Origin: Candidatus Roizmanbacteria bacterium
GTDB lineage: Bacteria; Patescibacteriota; Microgenomatia; GCA-001788215; 2-01-FULL-40-14
Direction of reading: 5' to 3'
DNA length: 13,509 bases
NCBI GenBank assembly: GCA_016203755.1
Contig: JACQMD010000028.1
Coordinates: 1 to 13,509 of the forward strand
Shown here: one piece after another, positions 7,391 to 13,509 of the stretch
Layout: each line of letters opens with the position of its first letter
Numbering within the stretch: position 1 is the stretch's first letter
The notes under the pieces: generated by a model
The model's database searches: none
The model's input: the letters and a program-made list of their open reading frames with translations, nothing else
What the model was told of the DNA's origin: nothing
Program-made: the position numbers and the translations under genes

Positions 7391-10300
7391 TTAAAAAGTC
7401 GGATTAGTAGAAACGGTGACGGGAATAGTTTTGGAACAAAGAGCAGTACCGTTGACAATACCCCGGATAACAATACTCGTAGTACCTTGTGTCAAGCTGG
7501 AGCTGATCCGGGTGGTATACGGAGAAGTAGTGTCTTCTACCGGACCAACGGTGATTATTCCCGTATTATTTGAAGCAAATGTGACTTTCTGCACATATGC
7601 ATTTGATGAAACAGAAGGAGTGATGTTGTAAATACTGGACGGCGTCATGGCAATTTGCGTTTCAGTCGTCGTAATAGTACAGGAGAGTGGTTTAGGAGTC
7701 GGAGTACGCGTGGGAGTTGCTGTGGGCAGAGGGATTGCTTTAACAGGAGCAGGAGTGGGGGTGGGGGTTCGAGTCGGAGTTGGCGTTGGTGTGCGCGTTG
7801 GAGTAATTGGCAAAAGGCTGACCGGACATCCGCCTGGTCCATTTAATATAAGTCCCTGGATACAGCTGGTATCGGCAGTAGAAACAACGGTATCTAAATT
7901 AGCGTCACATGTGGGGAAACCTCTAAATGTTCCTTTTGGTGTATTCAAGGGATCTCCCCCATCCCCATCACTAATTTCCTGGCTTAGACCAGTTACGTCT
8001 GTTGCATCTATTTTATAGTCTCCATTACAGTCACCGCGCGGTGTTTCTTTTATGGAAATAATCTTCCCGGTTGGAACAGTATAATTATACAGAACACTTC
8101 TGTTTCCTGACGGCCAGTTGACGACTAATTTATCTATAAGAGTTGTCTGTGCAAGTCCAAAGTGTAATCGCAAATCATCTTGCGCGTCCGGAGAATTTTG
8201 TCCGGATATTTCCCTCATTTGGGTAACAGTTTTGCCGGCAAGTTGTGCTGTTAAGAATACTCGAGCGCCAATTGCTGATTTATTTGAGTTGGGCGCACCA
8301 TGACCGTGCAAATGTACCAAAACCCCCTTATTACCATTCCCATTATTGGTATACAAAACTCCCGGAAGTCCATAGAAAACATCTTGAGTTACTAGATCCC
8401 GATTGCCGTCATTATTGTAGTCTCCCCAGGCAACACCAGTAGCAGTCAGCTTGTCTTCTACGCTATTCCAGTCAGTCGGCCTCGTAAAACCGCCTTGACC
8501 GTTATTGAGTAGTATTCTATTAATATCGTTACTAAAGAAATTGACATACAAATCCAGATCTCCGTCATTATCTGCATCTCCCCAGCTTCCGCCTGCCACG
8601 TAAGCCGGAATCAACTGGTTAAACGTGAGTAAGGAAAAACCATTTACTCCATCATTCCTGAAAAGCCCATGGGTGGTCGTATCATCAGCCCCCAAAAATA
8701 TATCCATATCGCCATCATTATCATAATCAGCCCAACTTGCGCCGAATGAATTATTTTTTCGGGACGCAAGAACACCTGACGTTATCTGCTTAAACGTACC
8801 CTTATCATTTTGAAAGAGTTTGAGAGAGCCTGTGACACCAACAATAAGATCGGGATATCCGTCATTGTTATAGTCTGAAAAAGTTCCTGCCTGAGGATAC
8901 TGGTACTGACTGTCTGTTATATCCAGAGCCTTTGTAAAAATATTAGTACTGCCGTTTGGATTGCCAAGTTCATTTTTATAGACCTGGATTTTAACACCTG
9001 TTGTTGTACTGCCAGTCTTTGTAGTTCCGATAAGAAATAAATCGATCCATCCATCACGGTTATAATCTACCCAGTTTGACCCCCACATATCTATGCCTAT
9101 CGGAGTTCCCAGATTCGTCACCCGTTCAAATGTGCTGTTTCCTTTGTTTTTCAATAGATTTACCGAGTTTCCCCCAAAGGAATAAGGCTTTCCAGCAATG
9201 AGAACATCTGTATATCCGTCATTATTGTAATCACCCCATGAGTGTGTTAAAGGATAGACTCCAGCTTGATCAAGTGGGATTCCCACAGAAAACAAGCTGT
9301 TTCCACTATTTTTATACAAAAAGTTTCCGTTCAACCCGCTCACATGAATATCTTGCAAGGCATCGTTATTCATGTCCACAAAGGATACGGTTCTCGGATA
9401 AGTGAGATCTTTTAATATCTTTGATTTGGTATATTTTGAAAAAGGATTGTCCGTTGCAACAACAATTACAGGAATTGTTATGGCCGATGAACCTGCGCTT
9501 ATTTGTAATTGATCTGTATATGTTTGAACAGACATATTGGCGGAATTGACAGACACCGTAATCGTATCAGTCAGCGCGCTCACCACAGTACCGCCTGTTT
9601 TATTCATAGTAATAAATGCGGGTTTCTTTGTTGTTGTCCATGAAACACTTGCAGATGAATTATTCACAAGAACGATATCGACAGACTTTTGTACGTTTTT
9701 CTCCATAAGAAGATGTATTGCTTTCGGATAATACTCAACGGTTGCAGAATTTTTTACCGCAGTGTTGGCATTGAGTACTCCTGCCGTTACTGTTTTTCCG
9801 GCAAGTTGAGTATTCTGTACAACAGATGCAAGCAGGTGGTGCTTGAGCCGTGTACTGGTCCATAAATTGAACGGACTTTTTGAAAGAAGTAAGGCAACTA
9901 CGCCGGAAACATGCGGTGTTGCCATTGAAGTTCCATTGAATGAATTATAGGTATTAGCCGGAACTGTACTATAAATCTCTACCCCCGGCGCTGCCAAATC
10001 TACTGTTTTGATGCCATAGTTGGAAAAATAGGCAAGACTATTTTTTGCATCAACCGCAGCAACAGAAATAATATTATCCAAATCAAATGCGGCAGGATAA
10101 TGACTATAAAAGTCAGCATCAAATGCACTATTTCCCGCTGCTACAACAGCAAGAATGCCATTATCACGAAGTTTTTTTATACTGTCATAGAGTGCTTGAG
10201 AGTAGGTCGTACTTCCCCAGCTATTGCTGACAACCCGGACATTTATACCTTTTTGTTTCATTGCAACAATATAGTCGAATGCTTCTATGGCATCGCTTGT

Positions 10301-11242
10301 ATATCCACTACCTCCACTATTTAAGAATTTAAGGGCCATGAGCTTTACGTTCCATGCCACCCCCGTCACTCCAATACTGTTATTTGAAACCGCTCCGATA
10401 GTCCCTGCTACATGTGTTCCGTGTTTGTTGTCATCCATCGGGTTACCTGCTGCCTGATTTAACGATGTACAGCTATTGACAATAGTTGTGTTTACTCCGT
10501 ACACATCATCTATATAGCAGTTACCATCATCATCTTTACCATTTCCAGGAGTTTCGAATGGATTGACCCACATATTTGCTTTGAGATCCACATGATTGTA
10601 GTCAATACCGCTATCAAGAACTGCGACAACAACACCCGAAGAACCTTTTGTGGTATCCCATGCTTCAGGAGCATCAATATCTGCATCCGTAACGCCTCCT
10701 GTTTGTCCGATGTTATGCAGTCCCCACAGCTTACTAAACTGTGGATCATTTGGCAGAACTGTCGCATAGTATTTACAATCGAGCTCTGCATATTCAACTG
10801 ACGGATCCTGCTTTAACATGCCAAGCAGTTCATCACGCTTTTGTTCACTATCTACCGTCAATTTCTCAATCTTGTTCTCCGCACTTGTTTGCCTGTCAGC
10901 AAATTCAAGAGGCTGTGCTTCAAATGGCACATTTCTTTTAAGCGTATTTTTTATGCGTTCTGTCTCCTCTTTACTTTTCCCGGCTTTGAACTTTACCAGC
11001 ACTTGTTTTTCAAGACAATCAGGCTTCTGTTCTTGACTATACATGTCGGATGGTTTTTTATCCGGCAGATTGAAAGAGGCTTTTTTGGCATCTTGAGTCA
11101 ATACTGTGGGATCCTGATTTTCTTTTGCCTGTTTCGGCAGTTGAGGTTCCTGGGAAAGACGAATGGTTAATGGAATTGAGATTAGAAGAAATAAAGTAAC
11201 GAAACCTGTTATATAGTATTTCAATCCAAGTTTCTTTGGCAT
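7391..11242 (-). CDS. Secreted subtilisin-family serine protease B with FG-GAP, UnbV and dockerin-like domains
   Basis: A 1283-aa extracellular S8 peptidase. Residues 9-29 are a hydrophobic signal or anchor, and about 75-160 a propeptide ending DPSVEYAELD. The catalytic domain (about 165-460) shows Asp210 (VLDSGIDY), His274 (KHGTHVAG), Asn371 (AAGNS) and Ser439 (GTSMATPHVSG), a complete set. After a beta-type segment come FG-GAP repeats (about 605-967; GDYNNDGYTDVLI, DYDNDGDMDIFL, DADNDGDLDLYV) and an ASPIC/UnbV-like domain (about 968-1069; SAIGARVFL, LHFGL, VNWPSGNRSV). A dockerin-like stretch (1070-1144) has two calcium-type loops, DCNGDYKIDATD and CDANLD. A 41-residue Thr/Pro linker and the 98-residue C-terminal module shared with subtilase A follow. 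The ATG is 8 nt after the -10 box. The stop lies 66 nt before the ATG of subtilase A. Dockerin and UnbV modules suggest binding to other surface components. Confidence 0.96.
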   Translation of the reverse strand: MPKKLGLKYYITGFVTLFLLISIPLTIRLSQEPQLPKQAKENQDPTVLTQDAKKASFNLPDKKPSDMYSQEQKPDCLEKQVLVKFKAGKSKEETERIKNTLKRNVPFEAQPLEFADRQTSAENKIEKLTVDSEQKRDELLGMLKQDPSVEYAELDCKYYATVLPNDPQFSKLWGLHNIGQTGGVTDADIDAPEAWDTTKGSSGVVVAVLDSGIDYNHVDLKANMWVNPFETPGNGKDDDGNCYIDDVYGVNTTIVNSCTSLNQAAGNPMDDNKHGTHVAGTIGAVSNNSIGVTGVAWNVKLMALKFLNSGGSGYTSDAIEAFDYIVAMKQKGINVRVVSNSWGSTTYSQALYDSIKKLRDNGILAVVAAGNSAFDADFYSHYPAAFDLDNIISVAAVDAKNSLAYFSNYGIKTVDLAAPGVEIYSTVPANTYNSFNGTSMATPHVSGVVALLLSKSPFNLWTSTRLKHHLLASVVQNTQLAGKTVTAGVLNANTAVKNSATVEYYPKAIHLLMEKNVQKSVDIVLVNNSSASVSWTTTKKPAFITMNKTGGTVVSALTDTITVSVNSANMSVQTYTDQLQISAGSSAITIPVIVVATDNPFSKYTKSKILKDLTYPRTVSFVDMNNDALQDIHVSGLNGNFLYKNSGNSLFSVGIPLDQAGVYPLTHSWGDYNNDGYTDVLIAGKPYSFGGNSVNLLKNKGNSTFERVTNLGTPIGIDMWGSNWVDYNRDGWIDLFLIGTTKTGSTTTGVKIQVYKNELGNPNGSTNIFTKALDITDSQYQYPQAGTFSDYNNDGYPDLIVGVTGSLKLFQNDKGTFKQITSGVLASRKNNSFGASWADYDNDGDMDIFLGADDTTTHGLFRNDGVNGFSLLTFNQLIPAYVAGGSWGDADNDGDLDLYVNFFSNDINRILLNNGQGGFTRPTDWNSVEDKLTATGVAWGDYNNDGNRDLVTQDVFYGLPGVLYTNNGNGNKGVLVHLHGHGAPNSNKSAIGARVFLTAQLAGKTVTQMREISGQNSPDAQDDLRLHFGLAQTTLIDKLVVNWPSGNRSVLYNYTVPTGKIISIKETPRGDCNGDYKIDATDVTGLSQEISDGDGGDPLNTPKGTFRGFPTCDANLDTVVSTADTSCIQGLILNGPGGCPVSLLPITPTRTPTPTPTRTPTPTPAPVKAIPLPTATPTRTPTPKPLSCTITTTETQIAMTPSSIYNITPSVSSNAYVQKVTFASNNTGIITVGPVEDTTSPYTTRISSSLTQGTTSIVIRGIVNGTALCSKTIPVTVSTNPTF
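7397..7687 (-). other. C-terminal Ig-like module of subtilase B
   Basis: Residues 1186-1283, from LSCTITTTETQ to VSTNPTF, are the counterpart of the subtilase A end module. Long identical stretches include VQKVTFAS and LTQGTTSIV. The DNA has many synonymous differences, so the duplication is not recent. Confidence 0.65.
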
Positions 11243-11250
11243 TAGTATTC

Positions 11251-11279
11251 AGTATGGAACGACAAAAGCAACTTGTCAA
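11251..11279 (-). promoter_or_regulatory. Leaderless promoter of subtilase B
   Basis: TTGACA (+ 11274-11279), 17-nt spacer, CATACT (+ 11251-11256), then 8 nt to the ATG at 11242. It has the same form as the promoters of the three genes downstream. Confidence 0.85.
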
Positions 11280-11375
11280 TATAATAAATTGCCAGAAATA
11301 TCAGCAGGAATTAATCTAAGCGCGCCTTATTTCTCAATGCTGGGAACCGGTAAATGAGATGAGTCGGTAACATAC

Positions 11376-11404
11376 TTGCTATTCCATCTGACTTGCTTTA
11401 TAAT
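11376..11404 (+). promoter_or_regulatory. Promoter of the vapBC-type pair
   Basis: TTGCTA (11376-11381), 17-nt spacer and a perfect TATAAT (11399-11404), then 10 nt to ATG 11415. The transcript would have a leader of only a few bases. VapB-type antitoxins usually bind such a region to repress it; I see no clear operator palindrome here. Confidence 0.7.
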
Positions 11405-11414
11405 CAACAATACT

Positions 11415-11651
11415 ATGCAAACAGTAAGTATTACGCCAAAATGGCAAATCCATATCCCTGTTGCAATGCGTAAGCAGCTGGGACTCACGAAGCCCACACA
11501 GGCGGATGTGTATGTGGAAAACAACACACTCGTCATCAAACCAAAGAAAAGTAAAATTCTACAGATGGGTGGTTCACTTCAGGGCATAAAGCCGACGCGT
11601 CCCATAAACATTGACAAAATTCGCGATTACATCGATTACTCAGATCTGTAA
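11415..11651 (+). CDS. AbrB/MazE-fold antitoxin (VapB-like)
   Basis: A 78-aa protein whose first 45 residues are a SpoVT/AbrB swapped-hairpin DNA-binding domain: QTVSITPKWQIHIPVAMRKQLGL, then VYVENNTLVIKP. The C-terminal tail, with LQGIKPTRPINIDKIRDYID, would wrap the toxin. In this family the antitoxin neutralises the partner toxin and represses its own promoter. The upstream ATG at 11376 lies inside the promoter, so I start at 11415. The toxin gene follows after 3 nt. No Shine-Dalgarno sequence is seen. Confidence 0.87.
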   Translation: MQTVSITPKWQIHIPVAMRKQLGLTKPTQADVYVENNTLVIKPKKSKILQMGGSLQGIKPTRPINIDKIRDYIDYSDL

Positions 11652-11654
11652 GAC

Positions 11655-12077
11655 ATGAGAATATTTCTGGATACTAATGTATTCCTTCGCTACTTCACGA
11701 AAGATGACCGGGAAATGTATGATGCTGTTGAAGAACTACTCCTCTCTGCTACAGAGAGCAAAATTCACCTTGCAACGTCAACGGTCGTATTAACCGAAAT
11801 TATGTATACCCTGAAGAGTTTCTACAAACAAAATAATTCCCGGATACAACAGCATATTGATTCGATACTGGAAATTACAAATCTCGTCTTACTAGATAAA
11901 ACAAATTTTAAGCAGGCTTATACACTTCACAAAAAAAGAAATGTAAAGATATCTGATTGTTTAATAGCGACACAAGTTCCTGAAAGCTATAAACTGTGCA
12001 GCTTTGATAATGATCTTGAAAAAATAATTGGCAAAAACCGATTTATCACTCCCGGAAAAGTCTTATCTCAAATTTAA
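11655..12077 (+). CDS. PIN-domain ribonuclease toxin (VapC-like)
   Basis: A 140-aa protein of ordinary VapC length. The PIN-domain acidic residues are all visible: Asp6 with Asn8 in LDTNVF, Glu48 in LTEIMY, Asp101 in ISDCLIATQ and Asp118 in SFDNDL. These bind the metal for RNA cleavage; VapC toxins typically cut tRNA or rRNA, but the target here is unknown. It lies 3 nt after the antitoxin and is probably translationally coupled. Its stop codon overlaps the stop codon of the convergent MutY-like gene. An intact active site suggests a working toxin. Confidence 0.9.
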   Translation: MRIFLDTNVFLRYFTKDDREMYDAVEELLLSATESKIHLATSTVVLTEIMYTLKSFYKQNNSRIQQHIDSILEITNLVLLDKTNFKQAYTLHKKRNVKISDCLIATQVPESYKLCSFDNDLEKIIGKNRFITPGKVLSQI

Positions 12078-12988
12078 ACTATTTTATACTGTTGATCATC
12101 CTTTATAATCAAGCCTTCTTTTTCCAATTCACTGATTACTGATTCTATCCTCTCATCCTCCGGCAACTCTTTTTTAATCTGTTCGAAGGATAGTGAACCT
12201 TTTGTTAAAAGTATCTTTAAAATCCTCCCCCGCAGTTGTCTTCGTGATCCTTCAAACTTTGACTGTTTTAAATAGTGTTTACTCTGGATATTTTGAAACT
12301 TTTCTTTCTTCTTCAGCATTGCCCCATAGTCGGTCAACGCATAGTACCAGTCGCGCGTATTTGCGTAGTCTAAGGTGTTTTTAATATATTCTAATAATTC
12401 TTTATCGGTCACATTTTGTTTATTCTTGAAATAATGAAACAGATAGACCGCCCGTATGTTTGTTTCGAGAAAAACTACCGGCATATTAAATGCGTAGGCA
12501 ATGATAGCTGATGCCGTTGCCTGACCGATTCCAGGGAGTTCCTGAAGTAATGCAACTTCATCTAATACTTGGTGATTATTTTGTCTGTTTGAGTCTTTGC
12601 TTATTTGAGTCTTTGATTCTTTGTCCCGCAGAGCAGGATCTGGCTCCGCCAGAGATCTTGGGATCTTGGTGAGCAGAAAGAAGTATCTTTTATCCATAAT
12701 AATCATCTTAGCCGCTTCATGAAGATACTTGGCTCTCCTGTTATATCCCATCCCTTGCCAGACAATTATCACATCCCGAAGACTCGCCTCTGCAAGTGAC
12801 TGGAATGTTGGAAATTGCGCGAGCCACTGATGGTATTTTGGAATCACGCGAGATACCTGCGTCTGCTGAAGCATGACCTCTGAAACGAGAATTCTATACG
12901 GATCAGATTCCCATCGCCAGGGAAGGATACGTTTATACCTATAATAATACGAGTAAACGGTTTTCTGGAATTCTTGTGGAGACATCAT
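12074..12988 (-). CDS. mutY: MutY-like A/G-specific adenine DNA glycosylase lacking the Fe-S cluster
   Basis: A 304-aa HhH-GPD base-excision repair enzyme; MutY removes adenine opposite 8-oxoguanine. Visible are SEVMLQQTQV with catalytic-type Glu37, WQGMGYNRRAKYLHEAA, and the helix-hairpin-helix LPGIGQATASAI (151-162). The position of E. coli Asp138 is Glu175 (LETNIRAVY). The Cys-X6-Cys-X2-Cys-X5-Cys cluster loop after DYGAM is absent, replaced by KKKEKFQ...KQSKFEGSRRQLRG. There is no NUDIX-like 8-oxoG domain; the end (about 250-304) looks like a small winged helix. Residues 102-140 are an unusual insert encoded by octamer repeats and a palindrome. Starts at 12988 and 12985 are equally possible. 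The substrate may differ from classical MutY. Confidence 0.85.
   Translation of the reverse strand: MMSPQEFQKTVYSYYYRYKRILPWRWESDPYRILVSEVMLQQTQVSRVIPKYHQWLAQFPTFQSLAEASLRDVIIVWQGMGYNRRAKYLHEAAKMIIMDKRYFFLLTKIPRSLAEPDPALRDKESKTQISKDSNRQNNHQVLDEVALLQELPGIGQATASAIIAYAFNMPVVFLETNIRAVYLFHYFKNKQNVTDKELLEYIKNTLDYANTRDWYYALTDYGAMLKKKEKFQNIQSKHYLKQSKFEGSRRQLRGRILKILLTKGSLSFEQIKKELPEDERIESVISELEKEGLIIKDDQQYKIV
12583..12669. repeat. Octamer-repeat and palindrome insert inside the mutY-like gene
   Basis: On the + strand five units of exactly 8 bp follow one another from 12583 to 12622: GTCTGTTT, GAGTCTTT, GCTTATTT, GAGTCTTT, GATTCTTT. After a short gap comes the palindrome TCTGGC-TCC-GCCAGA (12639-12653), then GATCTTGG twice (12654-12669). 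The stretch stays in frame and encodes about 35 residues that other MutY proteins lack. A matching array in the opposite orientation lies upstream of the gene. Confidence 0.65.
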
Positions 12989-12994
12989 GGAGGT

Positions 12995-13000
12995 ATTGTA
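12995..13000 (-). promoter_or_regulatory. Possible -10 box of the mutY-like gene
   Basis: TACAAT on the minus strand is 6 nt before ATG 12988 and 9 nt before ATG 12985. No good -35 is found at 16-18 nt, where the octamer repeats lie. The call is weak. Confidence 0.3.
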
Positions 13001-13002
13001 TC

Positions 13003-13034
13003 AAAGATCCGAAGAACCTAAGATCCTAAGAATC
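13003..13034. repeat. Octamer repeat array upstream of mutY
   Basis: On the + strand four 8-bp units in phase: AAAGATCC, GAAGAACC, TAAGATCC, TAAGAATC. They follow the same degenerate pattern (NAAGANYC) as the units on the minus strand inside mutY, about 350 bp away. Confidence 0.55.
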
Positions 13035-13083
13035 AAATAATAATATGAGAACATGTTATGCTACATGTTTCTATTAGGATCTT
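13020..13083. repeat. Inverted repeat enclosing a small hairpin, 3' of the dockerin gene
   Basis: AAGATCCTAA (13020-13029) and TTAGGATCTT (13074-13083) are perfect 10-bp inverted repeats. Between them AACATG and CATGTT (about 13050-13069) form another stem with an 8-nt loop. The structure lies just after the stop of the partial dockerin gene. On the minus strand no T-run follows, so it is not a classical terminator there; on the + strand it is followed by ATTTTTA. Confidence 0.5.
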
Positions 13084-13087
13084 ATTT

Positions 13088-13509
13088 TTACCTGCCAAAA
13101 TTCGAAAGCAATGTCGTCAGATCTGCAAGGTCAACATCGCCATCGCCATCGGTATCTCCCGGAAGCGTTGTTCCTGATTTACCAAAATCAGTAAGGAGCG
13201 TTGTAAGATCAGACAGGTCAACATCTCCATCACTATCCGTGTCGCCGGGAGTCGCGGGAGTTGGAGTAAGAGAAGTTTGTTGGGGAACTACAACTACAGT
13301 ATACATACTCCCTGCTCCTTGTGAGGGAGGCGTTTTGTTACCACCAAGGACTACTTCTCCTTGAGGATATGATTTCTTGTAGAGAGTAAATCCTGTATCA
13401 GCTGAAGCAAATGGTTCACGGGTATCCTGCTGCCATGAGGTATCAAGCCATGCAGGGAGAATGGTTGCTCTGGTATCAAATCCCACATACACGGTTGCAC
13501 CATTACGTA
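13088..13509 (-). CDS. Dockerin-bearing surface protein, C-terminal part, cut by right edge
   Basis: The frame is open to the window edge, so the start lies outside; an internal GTG at 13492 is not the real start. The visible 140 residues hold two parts. The first has VYVGFDTRATILPAWLD followed by FTLYKKSYPQGEVVLGGN, a beta-sandwich-like segment of the type seen near the C-terminus of secreted glycan-active or surface proteins. The second, after a short TPTPATP linker, has two calcium-binding dockerin type I loops (GDTDSDGDVDLSDLTTLL and GDTDGDGDVDLADLTTLL) ending NFGR. Dockerins bind cohesins or hold protein complexes together; no cohesin is visible here. The catalytic or binding part must be to the right. 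Confidence 0.88.
   Translation of the reverse strand, partial: RNGATVYVGFDTRATILPAWLDTSWQQDTREPFASADTGFTLYKKSYPQGEVVLGGNKTPPSQGAGSMYTVVVVPQQTSLTPTPATPGDTDSDGDVDLSDLTTLLTDFGKSGTTLPGDTDGDGDVDLADLTTLLSNFGR

Noticed and set aside
7750..7775. Two G5 runs as a G-quadruplex
   Set aside because: They follow from the Pro/Thr codons of the linker; only two long G runs are adjacent, so evidence is weak.
7647..8018. 123-codon plus-strand frame with GVGVRVGVGV
   Set aside because: It is the antisense image of the subtilase B Thr/Pro linker.

Overview
The window looks like a chromosome segment from a member of the Candidate Phyla Radiation (Patescibacteria), most likely a Microgenomates-type lineage. This is an inference from several traits together: very large secreted proteins with 'TRTPTP' linkers, FG-GAP/UnbV and dockerin-like modules, a 23S rRNA with an extra hairpin insert, a MutY-type glycosylase without its iron-sulfur cysteines, and genes that seem to be transcribed without 5' leaders. 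No single feature proves the taxonomy.

Layout. Positions 1-1018 hold the 5' third of a 23S rRNA gene on the minus strand, cut by the left edge, with an extra long stem-loop near E. coli helices 9-10. Upstream of it (higher coordinates) is an intact tRNA-Ala(TGC). Behind that lies what appears to be a broken tRNA-Ile interrupted by small palindromes, then a rho-independent terminator. No 16S rRNA is found where the usual 16S-Ile-Ala-23S order would put it. From 1627 to 11242 four minus-strand genes follow one another: subtilase B (1283 aa), subtilase A (about 1190 aa), a 580-aa Tat-type exported protein of unknown function, and an 85-aa exported protein. Each has its own promoter of one form, TTGACA-N17-(C/T)ATACT, and the ATG lies exactly 8 nt after the -10 box, so all four mRNAs are probably leaderless and co-expressed. 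From 11415 to 12077 is a plus-strand VapBC-type toxin-antitoxin pair. It converges on a minus-strand clusterless MutY-like DNA glycosylase (12074-12988), and the two stop codons overlap. At the right edge is the C-terminus of another minus-strand surface protein that ends in two dockerin-type calcium loops.

How the genes fit together. The central block reads as an extracellular protein regulon: two big surface proteases with a common C-terminal module, two exported proteins of unknown role and, across the TA/mutY pair, a dockerin-bearing protein. Adhesion or degradation of host or environmental protein is plausible but is not shown by the sequence. The second theme is small DNA structure: trinucleotide-loop palindromes in the rRNA, in the rRNA spacer and inside mutY, and a degenerate 8-bp-period repeat found inside mutY and again just upstream of it.
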